Notes: generated from the letters alone by a model not told the origin. Counted from the stretch's first letter, positions 1 through 11,968 are shown. The stretch: DNA of 64,000 nucleotides from Terebella lapidaria (GCA_949152475.1 OX424570.1:20580694-20644693), one strand, 5' to 3'. Program-made: numbers and translations.

Positions 1-339
1 CGCCCCTCTCTCACCCGTCTCGCCACCACACTCTTCCATCCCCACCATTCTGGATTACACTGCAAATTACACACAAATATTCTCACCCGTCCCTCCCCAT
101 TTATCCATTTTCACATTCCCCTTCCTACTTCTCTCTCAGACATCCAATTTTCCCCTGCCTTAATTTCACTAACCGTCACCATTCCATACAGATTTCGACA
201 CCATATCCACGCCAACCTTCATTTGTTCGTGTTCACCCCAGGATATGCTGGCGAAGTTGTAGACTTATAGATAGCATTTAGAATAAAGATAGTAGCGCCA
301 AATTCGGGTTTGATCATTGTCCCCATGCATACACAACTC
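1..339. other. Intergenic sequence, no gene seen
   Basis: The first 240 bases are rich in C and T on the plus strand. No exon, repeat boundary or RNA gene could be supported here. Confidence 0.5.
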
Positions 340-1250
340 TAAATAGTTTGGAGATTTTATCAATAATGATGCTTTTAAACTGTCATATAATAGTATCCGC
401 TCCCAGAATTACGATTTCCAATTGAAAAAAAAATACAAACTGCGCATTGAAAAATCATTAAACCCGAGAAGGCAGCCATATTAACTGATTGACTTTCGCG
501 CCATGATCCCAACAACGAAAGTTCAGTGATCAGAGGGAATTATCTTGATATTGATTCCATTTCCAGGAATGGAACACGAAATAGCAACTACTTCAGCAAG
601 AGGCCGACTTCAAGTAAGAAAACTATTCATTTGTCTATATAGCTATGTGCCGACTGCGGAACTCTAGGCTTTAGGCTAAAGTATCACTTTAGCAAGGATG
701 AATACATAGGAAAAGTGACACTTCAGCCCAGTTCAACACTCGGTCATATGATCATGTACAACATACAATAAACCAAGCAACGTAGATGAATGTCAGTATG
801 TATCCTGCTTGGTCTTCTTACTTTTACAAAGTTCACATTGTTCCTGGCTCCTATCATGGGGATCACCATCAGCTACTGAACCACAGAGAGTTGTATGGTC
901 TACTAGTATTATGTTATGTTTAACATCCGTGCACGTGATTATTGTTTGTATTTCTGCATTGAATCTTATTATAAATATACCATATTGTGATGAAAAAACT
1001 GATAAGAATAGGAGCTAGAAATAAAACATATCCATGCACTATAAAGGAACGTGTCACCCATGATGGTTGATACCAATGGAACGGCTACTGTATCAATCTA
1101 TTAGAATTTAAGGTACACAAGTTTGTGATTAATGGAAATAAAGCCCGACCGAATAGTGTATTCGAAGACACACTGGTGTCAACAAGAACAGACAATGTGT
1201 GAAATGTAGTTTTTTTCTACTGTACACATGGTGGAATTAGTATACAACTG
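340..1250 (+). repeat. Duplicated segment D, copy 1 (decayed exons)
   Basis: This stretch aligns by eye with 9,430-10,320 and, in part, with 18,190-18,560, all in the same orientation. The shared parts are an exon-like piece ending at a GTAAG donor (about 565-616) and, after a TTTTACAAAG acceptor-like site near 830, a hydrophobic piece reading FLAPIMGITISY before a stop. In the copy at 18.4 kb the same piece is longer and ends WLTE. It looks like the remains of a duplicated gene 3' end with a membrane segment. The parent gene is not recognised. Being truncated relative to the 18.4-kb copy, it is called decayed. Confidence 0.5.
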
Positions 1251-1429
1251 TCCAACAACCTATGAAACTAATCTAGAAATCCGAAAGAAACCCCATGGAA
1301 TACATGTATGACAAGCACATAAGTACCTAATCACAAGACAAGTGGCTACTGAGTTTTAAGTGACAACTTGGCATAACCATGAGACCAGGTAGATATTAAT
1401 GGAATACATAGTGAGAGTGGGGAAAACGT

Positions 1430-1640
1430 CATAAACACCTGAATGGTGGCAAAAAAGTTGACTAGGAAGAATCAGAAGTTGGATTTCAAGATGCTTCTGA
1501 TTATTTCAAGATGACCAGATTTGGGTTTCGATGATGAGGAGTCTCCGATTGGATTTTGTCAACGCAGTCCATGATTTCATGCAGAAGTTGTTTAGAGGAG
1601 ATGAAAAATCACATGAGATACTGCAAGGGCGATTTGACAG
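1430..1640 (+). pseudogene. Decayed copy of acidic membrane protein gene X
   Basis: On the plus strand about 200 bases match the end of the minus-strand gene X at 16,295-16,789. The clearest part is the peptide RLDFVN followed by DFMQKLF, encoded near 1,548-1,595. Unlike gene X, this copy has stops and frame changes, so it cannot encode the protein. It lies just downstream of, and convergent with, the last exon of the CHST15-like gene. In the other copy the convergent partners have the opposite fates: gene X is intact and the sulfotransferase exon is broken. Confidence 0.65.
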
Positions 1641-1830
1641 AACCATCATTTATTCTTGTCAAAATGTTATTGATATGTGAGTATAGTGATAGGTTCTGTT
1701 AGGGAATCAATTTGTATGTGCACAACTTTTATTTAGTATCTATGAACAAATCCACCCGCTGTATCGTGCAAGTTATTGAAGAGGAAATCATCCAAATGTA
1801 CAATAAACAACACTCATTACTATTTACTTC

Positions 1831-4800
1831 TCATGGAAATTTCCACAAGAATCTGTCATCATTCAGTAGTTCTGCCAAGAGTTTGTTCCAAGGGCGATAG
1901 AAGTCTTGTAGTCTCTTTATCAGGCCATCACTCAGAGACACTGATTCTCGACGGTTGTGATTCTTCTGTCTATGTGCCAACGCCCTTAAATTCTTCATAT
2001 CACTTTCCGTTAACGGATCTGCAAGTAACGTTGATTACTCTTCATTAAAACCCAAATAGGATACGTGTGCGAATGGTAGCTTAATTGTGGCATGAACATC
2101 AATACCTGATTAGAATCTTAAGATTGTGTAATTCTGCTGCTGTGATTAAATGCCACAACAATGTACATTATGTTATTATCCTAGAAGAATGGTTACCAAG
2201 TTCTGCAGGGCAACAATTCCCTTCACACTTGGATCTCATACTTATATTCTATATAATCTCGAACTGCGAAAGCAATGGTGTTATCTTCTGGTTCCAAATT
2301 CAAGTCGAAATATTACAGTGAGAGAGCTGGGGTCAGGAACGAACTTGGTATTGATGGTGGTCACATGAAAGGGTCACTGCTCCGTGATTCCTTTCCAGCA
2401 ACATATATTTTACTGCATAATATTATGTTAATTCCATAGATGTCTGATCAACTTATCAATTCCTCATACATATATACTGTAAATAGAGGTTTGAGAGTTT
2501 GCATGACGATAACCATTCATTGGGTTTTTATTAGTGTATTGTTGAAATATACGCTTTAGAATACATATTGTACGTTATGGCTTACCATATTTAAGCGGAT
2601 GTGTACTAAAGTACTTACAAAACACTACAAAAAGGTCAATATCACATTTTCTCATTACCTAATCGCAAGAAGTCCACAATCTCAATGATAATTTTCGTCT
2701 TGTTAACAACATACTCCTCAAACAGTATTACAAAGAACTGGTCACGAGGGAAAACTTGAAACCAGTCCCTGAGGAACACACCGTACATCCCTCGTATCAC
2801 TATGTTCTCCTGTGGAAGTGAGATAAACACATATAAATCAGGATATTCTTGTGAGTCGGTATACCTGGGGCATGTAAGTATCAATCTATTACCACAAATA
2901 CAGCCAGATTTTGATGGTGCCAATAACAAACGTAAAATACAACATTTTGCAATAGAAACAAATCCCGACCAAATAGTTTAACCAAAAACACACTGGCGTC
3001 ATCAGGGGCAGACACTAGACAGTGTATTAAATGTAGTTGTTTCTACTGTACACCTGATGGAATTAGTAATCAACTATATCTTTGCCCTAAATTTTCATTC
3101 CGTTTAGTAAGCTTGTTGTAATGTATGCCTTCGATCGAAATGCCAAGGCATCATTCGGCAAAGCCATCATTTAGCATCTAGTTATTTTGCTACTGGTAAG
3201 TTAGTGAATGACACAAATATACTAACTTTTAGGGTGTAGACGCAATAACGCAATGACATTCCAGCCAAACATTGCACAGCCTGATCCAAGTGAGAAGTCA
3301 GTCTCTCCTCGGTGGATACATTCTGTTTCTTCATACGATTCTCCATGTTATGATTGGATATAGCACTGTTATTCAAAAGCATTTGATTTTTTGTAATTGA
3401 TGTTCTTCTTTAAAACTGATATATACTGTGCCCGTAATAGGACATGGGAAAATTATTTTGGAGCAAACTTTATTTCCTCTCTACGAATTAATGTTTCGTG
3501 ACAAAGTGATCATCTTGACGAATTATTATTTTGTCTTGAAGAATTATCAGGCACATATTGTCTCCACGATTCATCGAAATACAGCGTGCTCCCCTTGTCA
3601 AAGTATGAGTCCCTTTGCTTCAAATAGAGCTTCGGTATTAGAGAATAGTGCCCGATAGCTGCAGGAAAATCCGGAAAGCATATATGTCGCCTTGAGCGTG
3701 CCCCATACAAAACTCCGATCAGAACTTCGTTATGCTTGGTAATTTCTCGAGATGATAACAATTCGTTATGATGAATTAACAATTTGCCATGGCTATATAA
3801 TAATTCGTCAAGACCTAATACGAATTTCGTTGAAACGAAATAATATTTCATGGTATGAAGTAAGCCTTGCCCCAATTTATATTTAAACAATATATCATAT
3901 AATAAAAGATAAACATGTAAGAAGGCTATACCGAGCCACTGGTTCTCTCATGATGAAGATGAACTTGGTTTCTGGCCTGATGTGATACAGAAGATGCGCC
4001 AGAATCACTCGTGGTTCTGATTGATTGATATTTCCTCGCCATGTTTGCCAGTCGTATGCAAAATAGTAGTCGGCAGGCGTACAGTCCCCTGGAGTGATAC
4101 ATACACGTGTGAGCATAGTATGGACTAACTAGACGTAGAGGCCTAGAGGCCTTGGGGCATTTCGATACACAACACAAACACAGGTGAACTGGTAATTACT
4201 GACAACTCTGCAACCAAAATGATTATGTACATCCATTTCAATCCAAGATGACGGTTTCTGAGATATAAATGAAAATAAACGAGATATGGCCGAAAATGAA
4301 ATATGCCGACTCAGCAGAAAAAAAAAATTTGGCCCAGGCACAATTTCACCCAACATACTCCTAAGATATCTTTGTCTAGTACCACGAGTCCAAAAATAAC
4401 ATCCGTTTCGCTCTACGATGCACTGTTTCCGAGATATGGCTGAAAATGAAAAACACCGACTCAGCAAAAAAAGAATTGGCACAGGACCAAGTTCACCCAA
4501 CATACCCCTCAGACATGGTTGTCTAGTATCACGAGTCTGAAAATAATGTCCGTTTCGCTCTACGACGCACCATTTCCGAGATATCGACGAAAACGAAAAA
4601 TGCCGCTTCGGCAAAAAAATTTTGGGTCAAGGTCCAAGTTCATCCAATACCCCTAGAACATGTTTGTCTAGGTCGACGAGTCCGAAAATAACGTCCGTTT
4701 CGCTCTACGACACACCGTTTCCGAGATATTGAAGAAAACGAAAAATGCCGACTCAGCAGAAAAATTCAAGGTCAAAGGTCATCCCTAATACCCTTAAGAC

Positions 4801-7800
4801 ATGTTTGTCTAGGTTGACTAGTCCAGAAAAAACGTCCGTTTCGCTGTATGACGCACCGTTTCCGAGATATCGAAGAAAACGAAAAATGCCCACTCGGCAA
4901 AAAAAGTTCGGGTCAAGGTCAAAGTTCATCCATAATACCCTTTCGACATGTTTGTCTAGGTCAACGAGTCTGAAAATAACGTCTGTTTCGCTCTACGATG
5001 CACCGTTTCCGAGATATCGAAGAAAACAAAAAATACAGACTCGGCAAAGAAATTTCGGGTGAAGGTCGAAGTTCATCCATAACACCCTTAGTAAGTTTGT
5101 CTAATGTGACGACTCCGAAAATAACGTCCGTTTCGCTCTATGACACACCGTTTCCGAGATATCGACGAAAACGAAGAATGCCGATTCATCAAAAAAATTT
5201 GGGTCAAGGTCAAATTCATCCATAATACCCCTAAGACATGTCTGTCCAGGTCGACGAGTCCGAAAATAACGTCCGTTTCGCTCTACGACGCACCGTTTTC
5301 GAGATATCGAAGAAAAAGAAAAATGCCGACTCAGCAAAAAAAATTTGGGTCAAGGTCAAAGATCATCCATAATACCCCTTAGACATGTTTGTCTAGGTCG
5401 ACGAGTCCGAAAAAAACGTCCGTTTCGCTCTACGATGCACCGATTCCGATATCGAAGGAAACGAAAAATGTCGGCTCAGCAAAAAAAATTCGGGTCAAGG
5501 TCAAAGATCATCCATAATACCCCTTAGACATGTTTGTCTAGGTCGATGAGTCCGAAAATGACGTCCGTTTCGCTCTACGAAGCACCGTTTCCGAGATTTC
5601 GTAGAAAACGAAATGCCGACTCGGCAAAAAAATTTCCGGTCAAGGTCAAAGTTCATCCATAATACCCTTTAGACATGTTTGTATAGGGTGACGAGTCCGA
5701 AAATAACGTCCGTTTCGCTCTCGACGCACCATTCCCGAGATATCGACGAAAATGAAAAAAAATGCCGACTCGGCAAAAAAAATTTGGGTCAAGGTCAAAT
5801 TCATCCGTAATACAGTTTAGACATGTTTGTCTAGGTCGACGAGTTTGTAAATAACATCCGTTTTCCTCTACGACGCACCGTTTCCGAGATATCGAAGAAA
5901 ACGAAAAATGCCGACTCGGGTCAAGGTCAAAGATCATCCATAATACCCCTTAGACATGTTTGTCTAGGGTGACGAGTCCGAGAATAATGTCCGTTTCGCT
6001 CTACGACGCACCGTTACTGAAATATGCAATGAGCCTCAAGGATGACTCATCAAAATTTTTTTTGGCCCCTGGGTCAAAGGTCGTTTGAGGGATGGACCCC
6101 GTAATCGATAGGGCTCCTCTGCAACAGTGGAGTGAGTGGCGCAGTGGTAAGGCGTCGGACTTGTAATCCAAAGATCATGGGTTCGAGTCTCGAGCTGGAC
6201 TGCTGTGCTATTTCACTAGTGTCCTTAGGCAAGGCATTTACCACTAATGTGTCTATCTTCACCCAGGATCAAATGGGTACCGGTTGATAATGGGTGTTGT
6301 ATAGAGCGCTTTGAGTGTGGCTGCTCCAAGTACAATCACTCAGATTGGGGTTAAAGTGTAAAGCGCCTTTGAAAGCGGATTTAGTTCGGCTGAAAAGAGC
6401 GCTATATCAAATATGATAACTTTAACTTTAACTTTAACACTATATCAACATATATGTCAAGTTTCAGAATGGTAGCACAAGTACTTTTCGAGTAATCATC
6501 CGGAAACCCTTTTGACACAAAATTGATCCATACGGACTAACCTAGTTCAGCCCAATAACAGAGTTAAGTGCTAGTCCCTTCCTGAGCCGACAACGGTATT
6601 CGCCTGACACCCTGTCACAGTGGGTCAAGATTTGTGAACTTATTTCAGGACAAAACATGGCTTGAATGCATGAAATACACAACGTGTATCATTTTCTTCC
6701 CATCTCAGTTGTTTCCAACGATTTATGTCCCTCAATTTTAAGTTAATTCCATACTTTGTCACTTGACAGCTGTTTGTTTACATTGTCATCATGGTGCAGT
6801 TTTGTCATGCTACAAAGCTGCCACTCAAATTAGCCAATCAGGGAGCATCGTGCAATCAGCTGATGATGGGTGTGATGTCATAATCCGGGAAATATCCCCT
6901 TTTGGGACTTTTGGCGCCAAATCTTAGATTGAAACATTTTAACCTGTGGTGCAAAAGGGCTCTGCCCGTGAATAGTGCTAGGACTAACCGGACCTCGGGG
7001 CCAGCTCCAAAACAATAGGGTTCATCTATGTAATATATGTGATAACTGGTGAAAATTTCTCGAAGATTCGTCAAGGCGTTCTTGAGTTATCATCCGGAAA
7101 CCGAAAAGTGAAAAAAATATAAATTCTGACAAAACCATAAGGGCATTTCGGCACGAAAGCGTCATGAAAACCCCGTGCAACAATGAGATGAAGGACTATA
7201 TGATACTCGCCCACAGAGCAAGTGCCCGGGCCGATATTCGAAGCCAGGACCTGTTGTCTAAAGCATCGTGAATTTTTATGGAATACATGGAAAGTTCGAG
7301 GAGGAAGACTGATACAAGATGTTGAATTTTGCAAGACGACAATGACAACAAAAACAAAATACATTATAGAAATTTCCTGATATGAACTGAAATAAATGGT
7401 ATTGTATTGAGACGATACAGTAAAGGATATACCTATAATGTGGGAGTGGTATTCACGTCCCTGTCTGGACGTGTGGTGCCTTCTGATATTCTCCGAATTC
7501 CAATCGTAAAGTTCTATATAATCTGCATATGTAGCTTCTGTGTCAGAACAAAATGTAGTAATTAGCACACAATTATATTTTTTTTAGCATTTGAATACAT
7601 TACTTATTCAAATTTCCTCATTTGTATATTCCGATCATAATCCTCTGATGATCTCAGTCCTCTGTGATGATTATGAAGATATTGACAGACCATACTTTTT
7701 GTCTTCTGGCAGCATCACTAAAATAATAATAATATATATCATAAATTTGCATAATCTCATGTTTCTTTTGGTAGAACAAAAATGTAGGCTACAAACCTGC

Positions 7801-9201
7801 TGAACAAGACGGTTGTCTGAATCGTCTTCTGGCCCAAAACTGACTTTCCTTTCTGGCAGTTGATTCAATTCGCGAATGTGATTTTTTCAGTGTTGCACAC
7901 AAGTCAGTTGTGGCAGACTTCTGAGCACCCAGGAGGAAGAAATAGGGGAAGCAGCGAGTTCTCCAGCATGAACTCTTCAGGTCGGAACACCTCTTTTCTA
8001 ATGTCTTTTCCATATTTGTAAAATTGACGTCTCGACGGTTCACGTGACATAATTTATTTTCAATATGAAAAAAGTTATTTTTATAAGTGTGATGTGTTGG
8101 TAGTCCTTCCATCCAGCAAGGATTCTTGTAGTTTTCCATCAATGGTGGCAACACCTTGTATAAAGTAAGACAATTCTGGACTATAACATACATATTGAAA
8201 AATGAAATCGTTCTGTGGGCGTATAAAGTGGATATCAACAGCATAAAAATCATATTATTCATAAAAATCATAAATCATTTAAATAAATTTCAAGCGTGGT
8301 GTACGGCAAGGTGTAGAGTTCCAGATACGTGAGGTTCATGGATCAGAATATAAGGCTGCGCTGCAGCATATACCAACACTATTTTAAGTGATCATTGAAT
8401 TTCTATGAGAAATTGAGTTCGATAGATCGTAGTACTGTGACGACATCAGGGAGTTACGAGTGGACTGATGTGCAGAAAAAGAAACAATCAAAACTAGAGT
8501 TGAAATGACTTAGGCCCTCTCTTGATCAATACATTGATAGTAACAGGAATTACCCATTGCAATAAGAGGTTAGGAATCTTTGCAATCGCCAGCTAACAGC
8601 ACTGTATTATATGGTGTCATGACGTCATCGTTCGGCGTTACCAATATAAACGTAATTTCAAAACGATAATTTACGTCCGCGATTATTACAGACGACATCC
8701 TTCAGTGATTTGGTACCAAAACTGACTGATATTACAATGCAACCTCTTGTTGAACGATCTATTGACCCTCTATTAATTACCAATTTACCATGATAACTAA
8801 TACTGTCAAGTCATGTGATACTCACTGCCTGGTATGTTTCAATTTTCTCCCGGTCAATAGTTAGAGAGTAGTTGTGCAGAATCTACATCAGACACAGAAC
8901 ACGAGAGTTGAAATTAAATGTTTACAACCGTTACAAAAAAAAAATTCACAAACCATTAAATTCTTCAAATTGAGAATTGCGATGATCATGATATGCCAAA
9001 AGACACCTAACTTACCACATGTTTTCCGCTCTTGAGTTTGACTTGCATGATAGCTCCTTCTTTGTGATTAATTACAATACTCTGTAGATAATGCAGTGTG
9101 AGATAACTTGAAATCATGATCAACAGAATAATCACAAATCGTCCAGTGAAAGTGACCAGGAAACGCCCAGAAAACCTCCAGCTTGTCATTGTCTGTTCCA
9201 T
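1831..9201 (-). CDS. CHST15-like: CHST15-like carbohydrate sulfotransferase, seven exons
   Basis: Golgi type II enzyme expected to move sulfate from PAPS to a glycosaminoglycan sugar (CHST15 is the GalNAc4S 6-O-sulfotransferase). Minus-strand exons: 9,016-9,201; 7,797-8,175; 7,433-7,537; 3,932-4,088; 3,227-3,365; 2,659-2,809; 1,831-2,018. All introns are GT-AG, and phases agree at every junction (0,1,1,2,0,1), giving one 434-residue frame. Exon 1 has a short cytoplasmic tail and a membrane anchor (about residues 20-40). Next come a KNPCW stem motif, the 5' PAPS loop GAQKSATTDL (145-154), and the 3' PAPS motif REPVAR (271-276) with Arg271 and Ser279 at the family's eight-residue spacing. The end carries QDFYRPWNKLLAELL, a CHST15-type C-terminus. 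The loop reads KSATT where KCGTT is usual. Intron 3 is 3.3 kb and packed with mobile elements. The substrate is inferred from family only. Confidence 0.88.
2865..2990 (+). repeat. Dispersed repeat R, copy 1
   Basis: A stretch that starts like a splice donor (GTAAGTATCAATCTATTACC), continues CAATACAG-like, and then reads as a short peptide NKRKIQHFAIET. Similar copies occur at 10,225-10,315 (+), 29,828-29,913 (-), 52,862-52,970 (-) and partly at 53,466-53,510 (-). Here it lies in intron 5 of the sulfotransferase gene on the opposite strand. It may be a dispersed exon of a lost gene family or part of an unknown repeat. Confidence 0.45.
4230..6030. repeat. Minisatellite array, about 145-bp period, ~12 units
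   Basis: Successive CCGTTTCGCTCTACGA landmarks recur at about 4,403, 4,551, 4,696, 4,837, 4,985, 5,129, 5,274, 5,421, 5,566, 5,711, 5,859 and 5,992, so the period is 141-148 bases. Each unit carries a CGAGATATCG motif, a poly-A-like tract, CAAGGTCAAAG and ACATGTTTGTCTAGG. Because 145 is not a multiple of three, reading frames shift from unit to unit, and the long frames across the array are by-products and not genes. The array is the core of element E1. Confidence 0.9.
6128..6443 (+). mobile_element. tRNA-derived SINE (a)
   Basis: The head holds a pol III A box (TGGCGCAGTGG) and B box (GGTTCGAGTCT) spaced as in a tRNA. It is followed by a body with the CACCCAGGATCAAATGGGTACC-type core and a tail reading AGCGCTATATCAAAT, then CTTTAA repeats. 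The tail resembles the 3' end of L2/CR1-group LINEs, which would supply the reverse transcriptase. The cloverleaf stems are not preserved, so it is not a working tRNA gene. It is inserted in element E1. Confidence 0.8.
6543..6980 (+). mobile_element. 438-bp MITE 'M', copy A
   Basis: The element begins TAGTTCAGCCC and ends AATAGTGCTA. It is flanked by a perfect 9-bp duplication, GGACTAACC, at 6,534-6,542 and 6,981-6,989. A second copy of exactly the same length, in the opposite orientation and with its own 9-bp duplication, lies at 30,564-31,001. The terminal inverted repeats are very short (TAG/CTA). Duplications of 9 bp are typical of Mutator-like transposons, so a non-autonomous Mutator-like origin is the best guess. 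It is nested in element E1, within the sulfotransferase intron. Confidence 0.8.
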
Positions 9202-9339
9202 CCCTCTCTAAAATTTACGAATTTTGGTCGTATGTGATTTCATGCTTTGCAGCTCTGTGTCGCATCGAATCAAAATGCCTATGTCCCAGAAAACATTAAG
9301 TCAAGCTTAGCCAGTAATTGTATCGTTCTGTTGATTCAA

Positions 9340-10320
9340 TGAAATATTTGCATGGACAGAAGTACCATTATTTGGAACTTTATGCAAAGCTGTTCAAAGC
9401 TGTACGATTATGCATTGAAACTGTAATATGGTAGCATGATCGGACTGGAGTACCATTATATACAACTTTTTGTAAAGCTGTGCAATTATGCATTGAAACT
9501 GTCATATAATAGCATCCGTTTCCAGAGTATCGATTTCCAATGGAAAAAAATTAACAGACAAAGATTCGCATGGAATAATCATTAAAGGCAACCATATTAA
9601 CTGATTGAGTTTCGCTCCATGAAAATTCATGATCCCAACAACGAAAGTTTAGTGATCAGAGGCAATTATCGTGAGCTTGATTCCATTTCCAGGAACGGAA
9701 CTCAAAATAGCAACTGCTTCAACAAGAGGCCGACTTATTCAGAAACCCGACCTATTTAAATATACTATTTATTCGTCCATATAGCTATATGCTGACTGCC
9801 GAACTCATACCACTTTAGCAATGATAGATACATAGGAAAAGTGACACTTATTGCAAAGTATGAGTTCCAAACTCAGCCCATAGTCATTTAGTCATGTATA
9901 CCATACAATTAACTAAGCGACGTAATTGAATGTCAGTTTCTATCAGTATATATCCTGCTTGGTTTCAGATGTTCTGTTGTTTTACTTTTACAGAGTTCAC
10001 ATGGTTCCTGGCTCCTGTTATTGACCCTGAGGTACTATTAGTTTTATGTAATGTACATTAAAGCACATATGCACGCGTTCATTGTTTGCATTTCTGCATT
10101 GAATATTATAAATATACCATATTGGGACTAAAAACTGATAAGAATATCATCATAAAATAAAACATATTCATGGACTATAATGGAAGGGGTTACCCATAAT
10201 GGTTGATACCAATTTAACAGCTACTTACGTATCAATCTATTACCATCAATACGGCTAGATTTTGATGATGACAATAACAAACGTAAAATATAACATTTTG
10301 TAAAATATAACATTTTGTAT
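9340..10320 (+). repeat. Duplicated segment D, copy 2
   Basis: This copy matches 340-1,250. It carries the same exon-like piece (about 9,670-9,745) and, after TTTTACAG, the hydrophobic start FTWFLAP, which soon loses the reading frame. Its left end has a local tandem duplication of about 95 bases around 9,340-9,530. It begins about 140 bases upstream of the start codon of the CHST15-like gene, on the other strand, so the two could once have been divergently transcribed. A copy of repeat R follows at 10,225. Confidence 0.5.
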
Positions 10321-11120
10321 TTCACAACTGTCTTTGTCGTGCACATTGAATAAATTGGAAATGTCAATGAAATACATGTACATTCCTAAGTGAAGACAAA
10401 TTGTTGAATGATAAAACACATTATAGGACTCCATATATTCCATACCACTGAACAAATATTTGAACATTCGATCTAGTGAATAAAATATAGATTTCTGAGA
10501 GCAGGTGAAATTCTCGATTTCCACGACCGCCACATGTCGTAAAGAGCATTTTCAGAACTGTATTCCCAATAATGAATAAAAGTTCTGTGTGGAAACAGTG
10601 AGTCTAATTCTTTCAACCGGAGAACTGAGTTCTGTCGCATGTTAGTTACAGTCTATAATCGACACACAGCTTTCCATAACGTTCCATATGACGGCGCTCA
10701 GGGCCACGAAAATATTTCATGAAATCAATCAGCTATTCACTGTCTCAGCTTGCCTTCATGGTTTCAAGCGTGTTGATTTCGATACAATGCACTGCATGTT
10801 GCCAATACCATATTCGGAAAAGTAAGAGGAAACATAAAATAACTCGATCACTGTCAACATACACTAAAAAATTGAAAATACACTAACACACTGAAGTTTT
10901 GGTCTTAGTATTGGTAATAGTTACCCTCTTCACTATGCGGCGTTGGCCGTACTAGATGCTCTAATATAAAGTTGTCTGTATTTCAGCCCCCCCCCCCGTG
11001 GTGACTGTGGAGCAGCTCTTTTCTCTCGCGTGGACGGATTGCTACTGAGTTGAAGCCCACGACGATATTGCTCTTAAGTTACATCACAAACTCACGTTTT
11101 GGGCAACTCGACACAAATTG
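10321..11120. other. Intergenic, no gene seen
   Basis: AT-rich sequence with one run of C near 10,988. A minus-strand reading frame of 92 codons at 10,255-10,533 overlaps repeat R and shows no recognisable domain. Confidence 0.5.
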
Positions 11121-11125
11121 CGGGT

Positions 11126-11968
11126 AAGGCCTAAAAAATTAATTTTCTGTTTCTCGTCCTCCTATTTTTTCAAAACTGGGTAGGGAGGGACTTTTTATTT
11201 TTTATTTTTCATTGTTTATTTTGCAAGAAATACCGTCCTCAGCTCAAGAGAAAATTGGGTAGGGAGGCACTTTTTAATTTTTTATTTTTGGTGGGACGAC
11301 ATTTATTTTCACACATATGAATATAAATTTGATTTATTGATTGGTTGGAAAAAAAACAATTGCGCACAGACGCATTCAAGCCCAAATAAATCAAGCCTCT
11401 AGAATTGAAATCATGTGTAGCACATGACTTTAATGAATTCATTTCTAGAAGTTTGATTTATTTGGGCTTGAAACCTCTTGGCCGGGCACCTTGGCACTAC
11501 TGGTGTGCCATCATCCTAGCGGTCAGCACAGACAGGATGATTCTGTTCACTAGTAGTATTATTATCAAAAACCGTCAGTTGATAATATATTTCAATGATT
11601 AGTAATTGTGGAGATCCGTTCTATCAGTTAATATGTCCATTGAAGTATTCATGAGGAATATATTAAATCAATTCTTGATCACAATTTTATATGTATTATT
11701 ACATACACGTAACCACATAGAATAACTGTTTTTGAAAACCGGCAGCATCTTTGTCTCATTTGGCGGAGAGTGAAAATAAGGAGGTAAGTTAAATATACGC
11801 CTAAGTTGCATGCTGTGATTCGGTGTTTCGATCATTCACTATCCTCAAAATAGGGGCGGGAACACTTTTTATTTTCTATTTGAGAATTGCAAATAAAAAA
11901 AATCCGGGAGGCTGCTTTTGAACACAGGCGGGCGGGGACGAGAAACAGAAAATTATTTTTTTAGGCCT
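11126..11968. repeat. Inverted-repeat structure with internal hairpin
   Basis: A 33-base sequence starting AAGGCCTAAAAAATTAATTT at 11,126 recurs as its reverse complement at 11,936-11,968. Looser similarity extends inward for about 100 bases on each side (GGGTAGGGAGG and T-rich tracts). Inside, 11,375-11,417 and 11,421-11,472 form a hairpin built on TTCAAGCCCAAATAAATCAA. The right arm ends 20 bases before the LINE reading frame. It may be an old DNA transposon with long terminal inverted repeats, or it may be partly LINE leader. No target duplication was found. Confidence 0.5.

Larger units (their letters stand above)
4129..7156 (-). mobile_element. Helitron-like minisatellite element E1, copy 1
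   Basis: The outer sequences match those of the element at 37,092-39,521 in inverted orientation. One end carries CTAGACGT followed by AGGCCT and GGCATTTCG, and the other carries TATGGTTTT next to GGCATTTCGG. On its own strand both copies finish with ACGTCTAG directly before a T, and copy 2 has a small hairpin just inside this end. A core of about twelve 145-bp tandem units lies between the ends. There is no coding capacity. Terminal CTAG before T, subterminal inverted GGCATTTCGG motifs and a minisatellite core resemble non-autonomous Helitron or Helentron elements (DINE-1, bivalve pearl type). This copy was later hit by a SINE and a MITE. Confidence 0.6.

Noticed and set aside
3510-3890. 126-codon minus-strand frame between sulfotransferase exons
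   Set aside because: Exons 4 and 5 join in phase without it, and it has no family similarity.
4129-5937. Long open frames on both strands (for example 4,129-4,614 minus and 4,745-5,382 plus) with repeated peptides
   Set aside because: They are produced by the ~145-bp minisatellite; the frame shifts from unit to unit, and the same peptides appear in any such array.
4230-6030. Regular spacing suggesting a CRISPR array
   Set aside because: The whole unit is repeated with no unique spacers, and the context is eukaryotic.
6128-6200. tRNA gene
   Set aside because: A and B boxes are present but the stems do not pair and the sequence continues into a SINE body. The same holds at 20,000 and 38,340.
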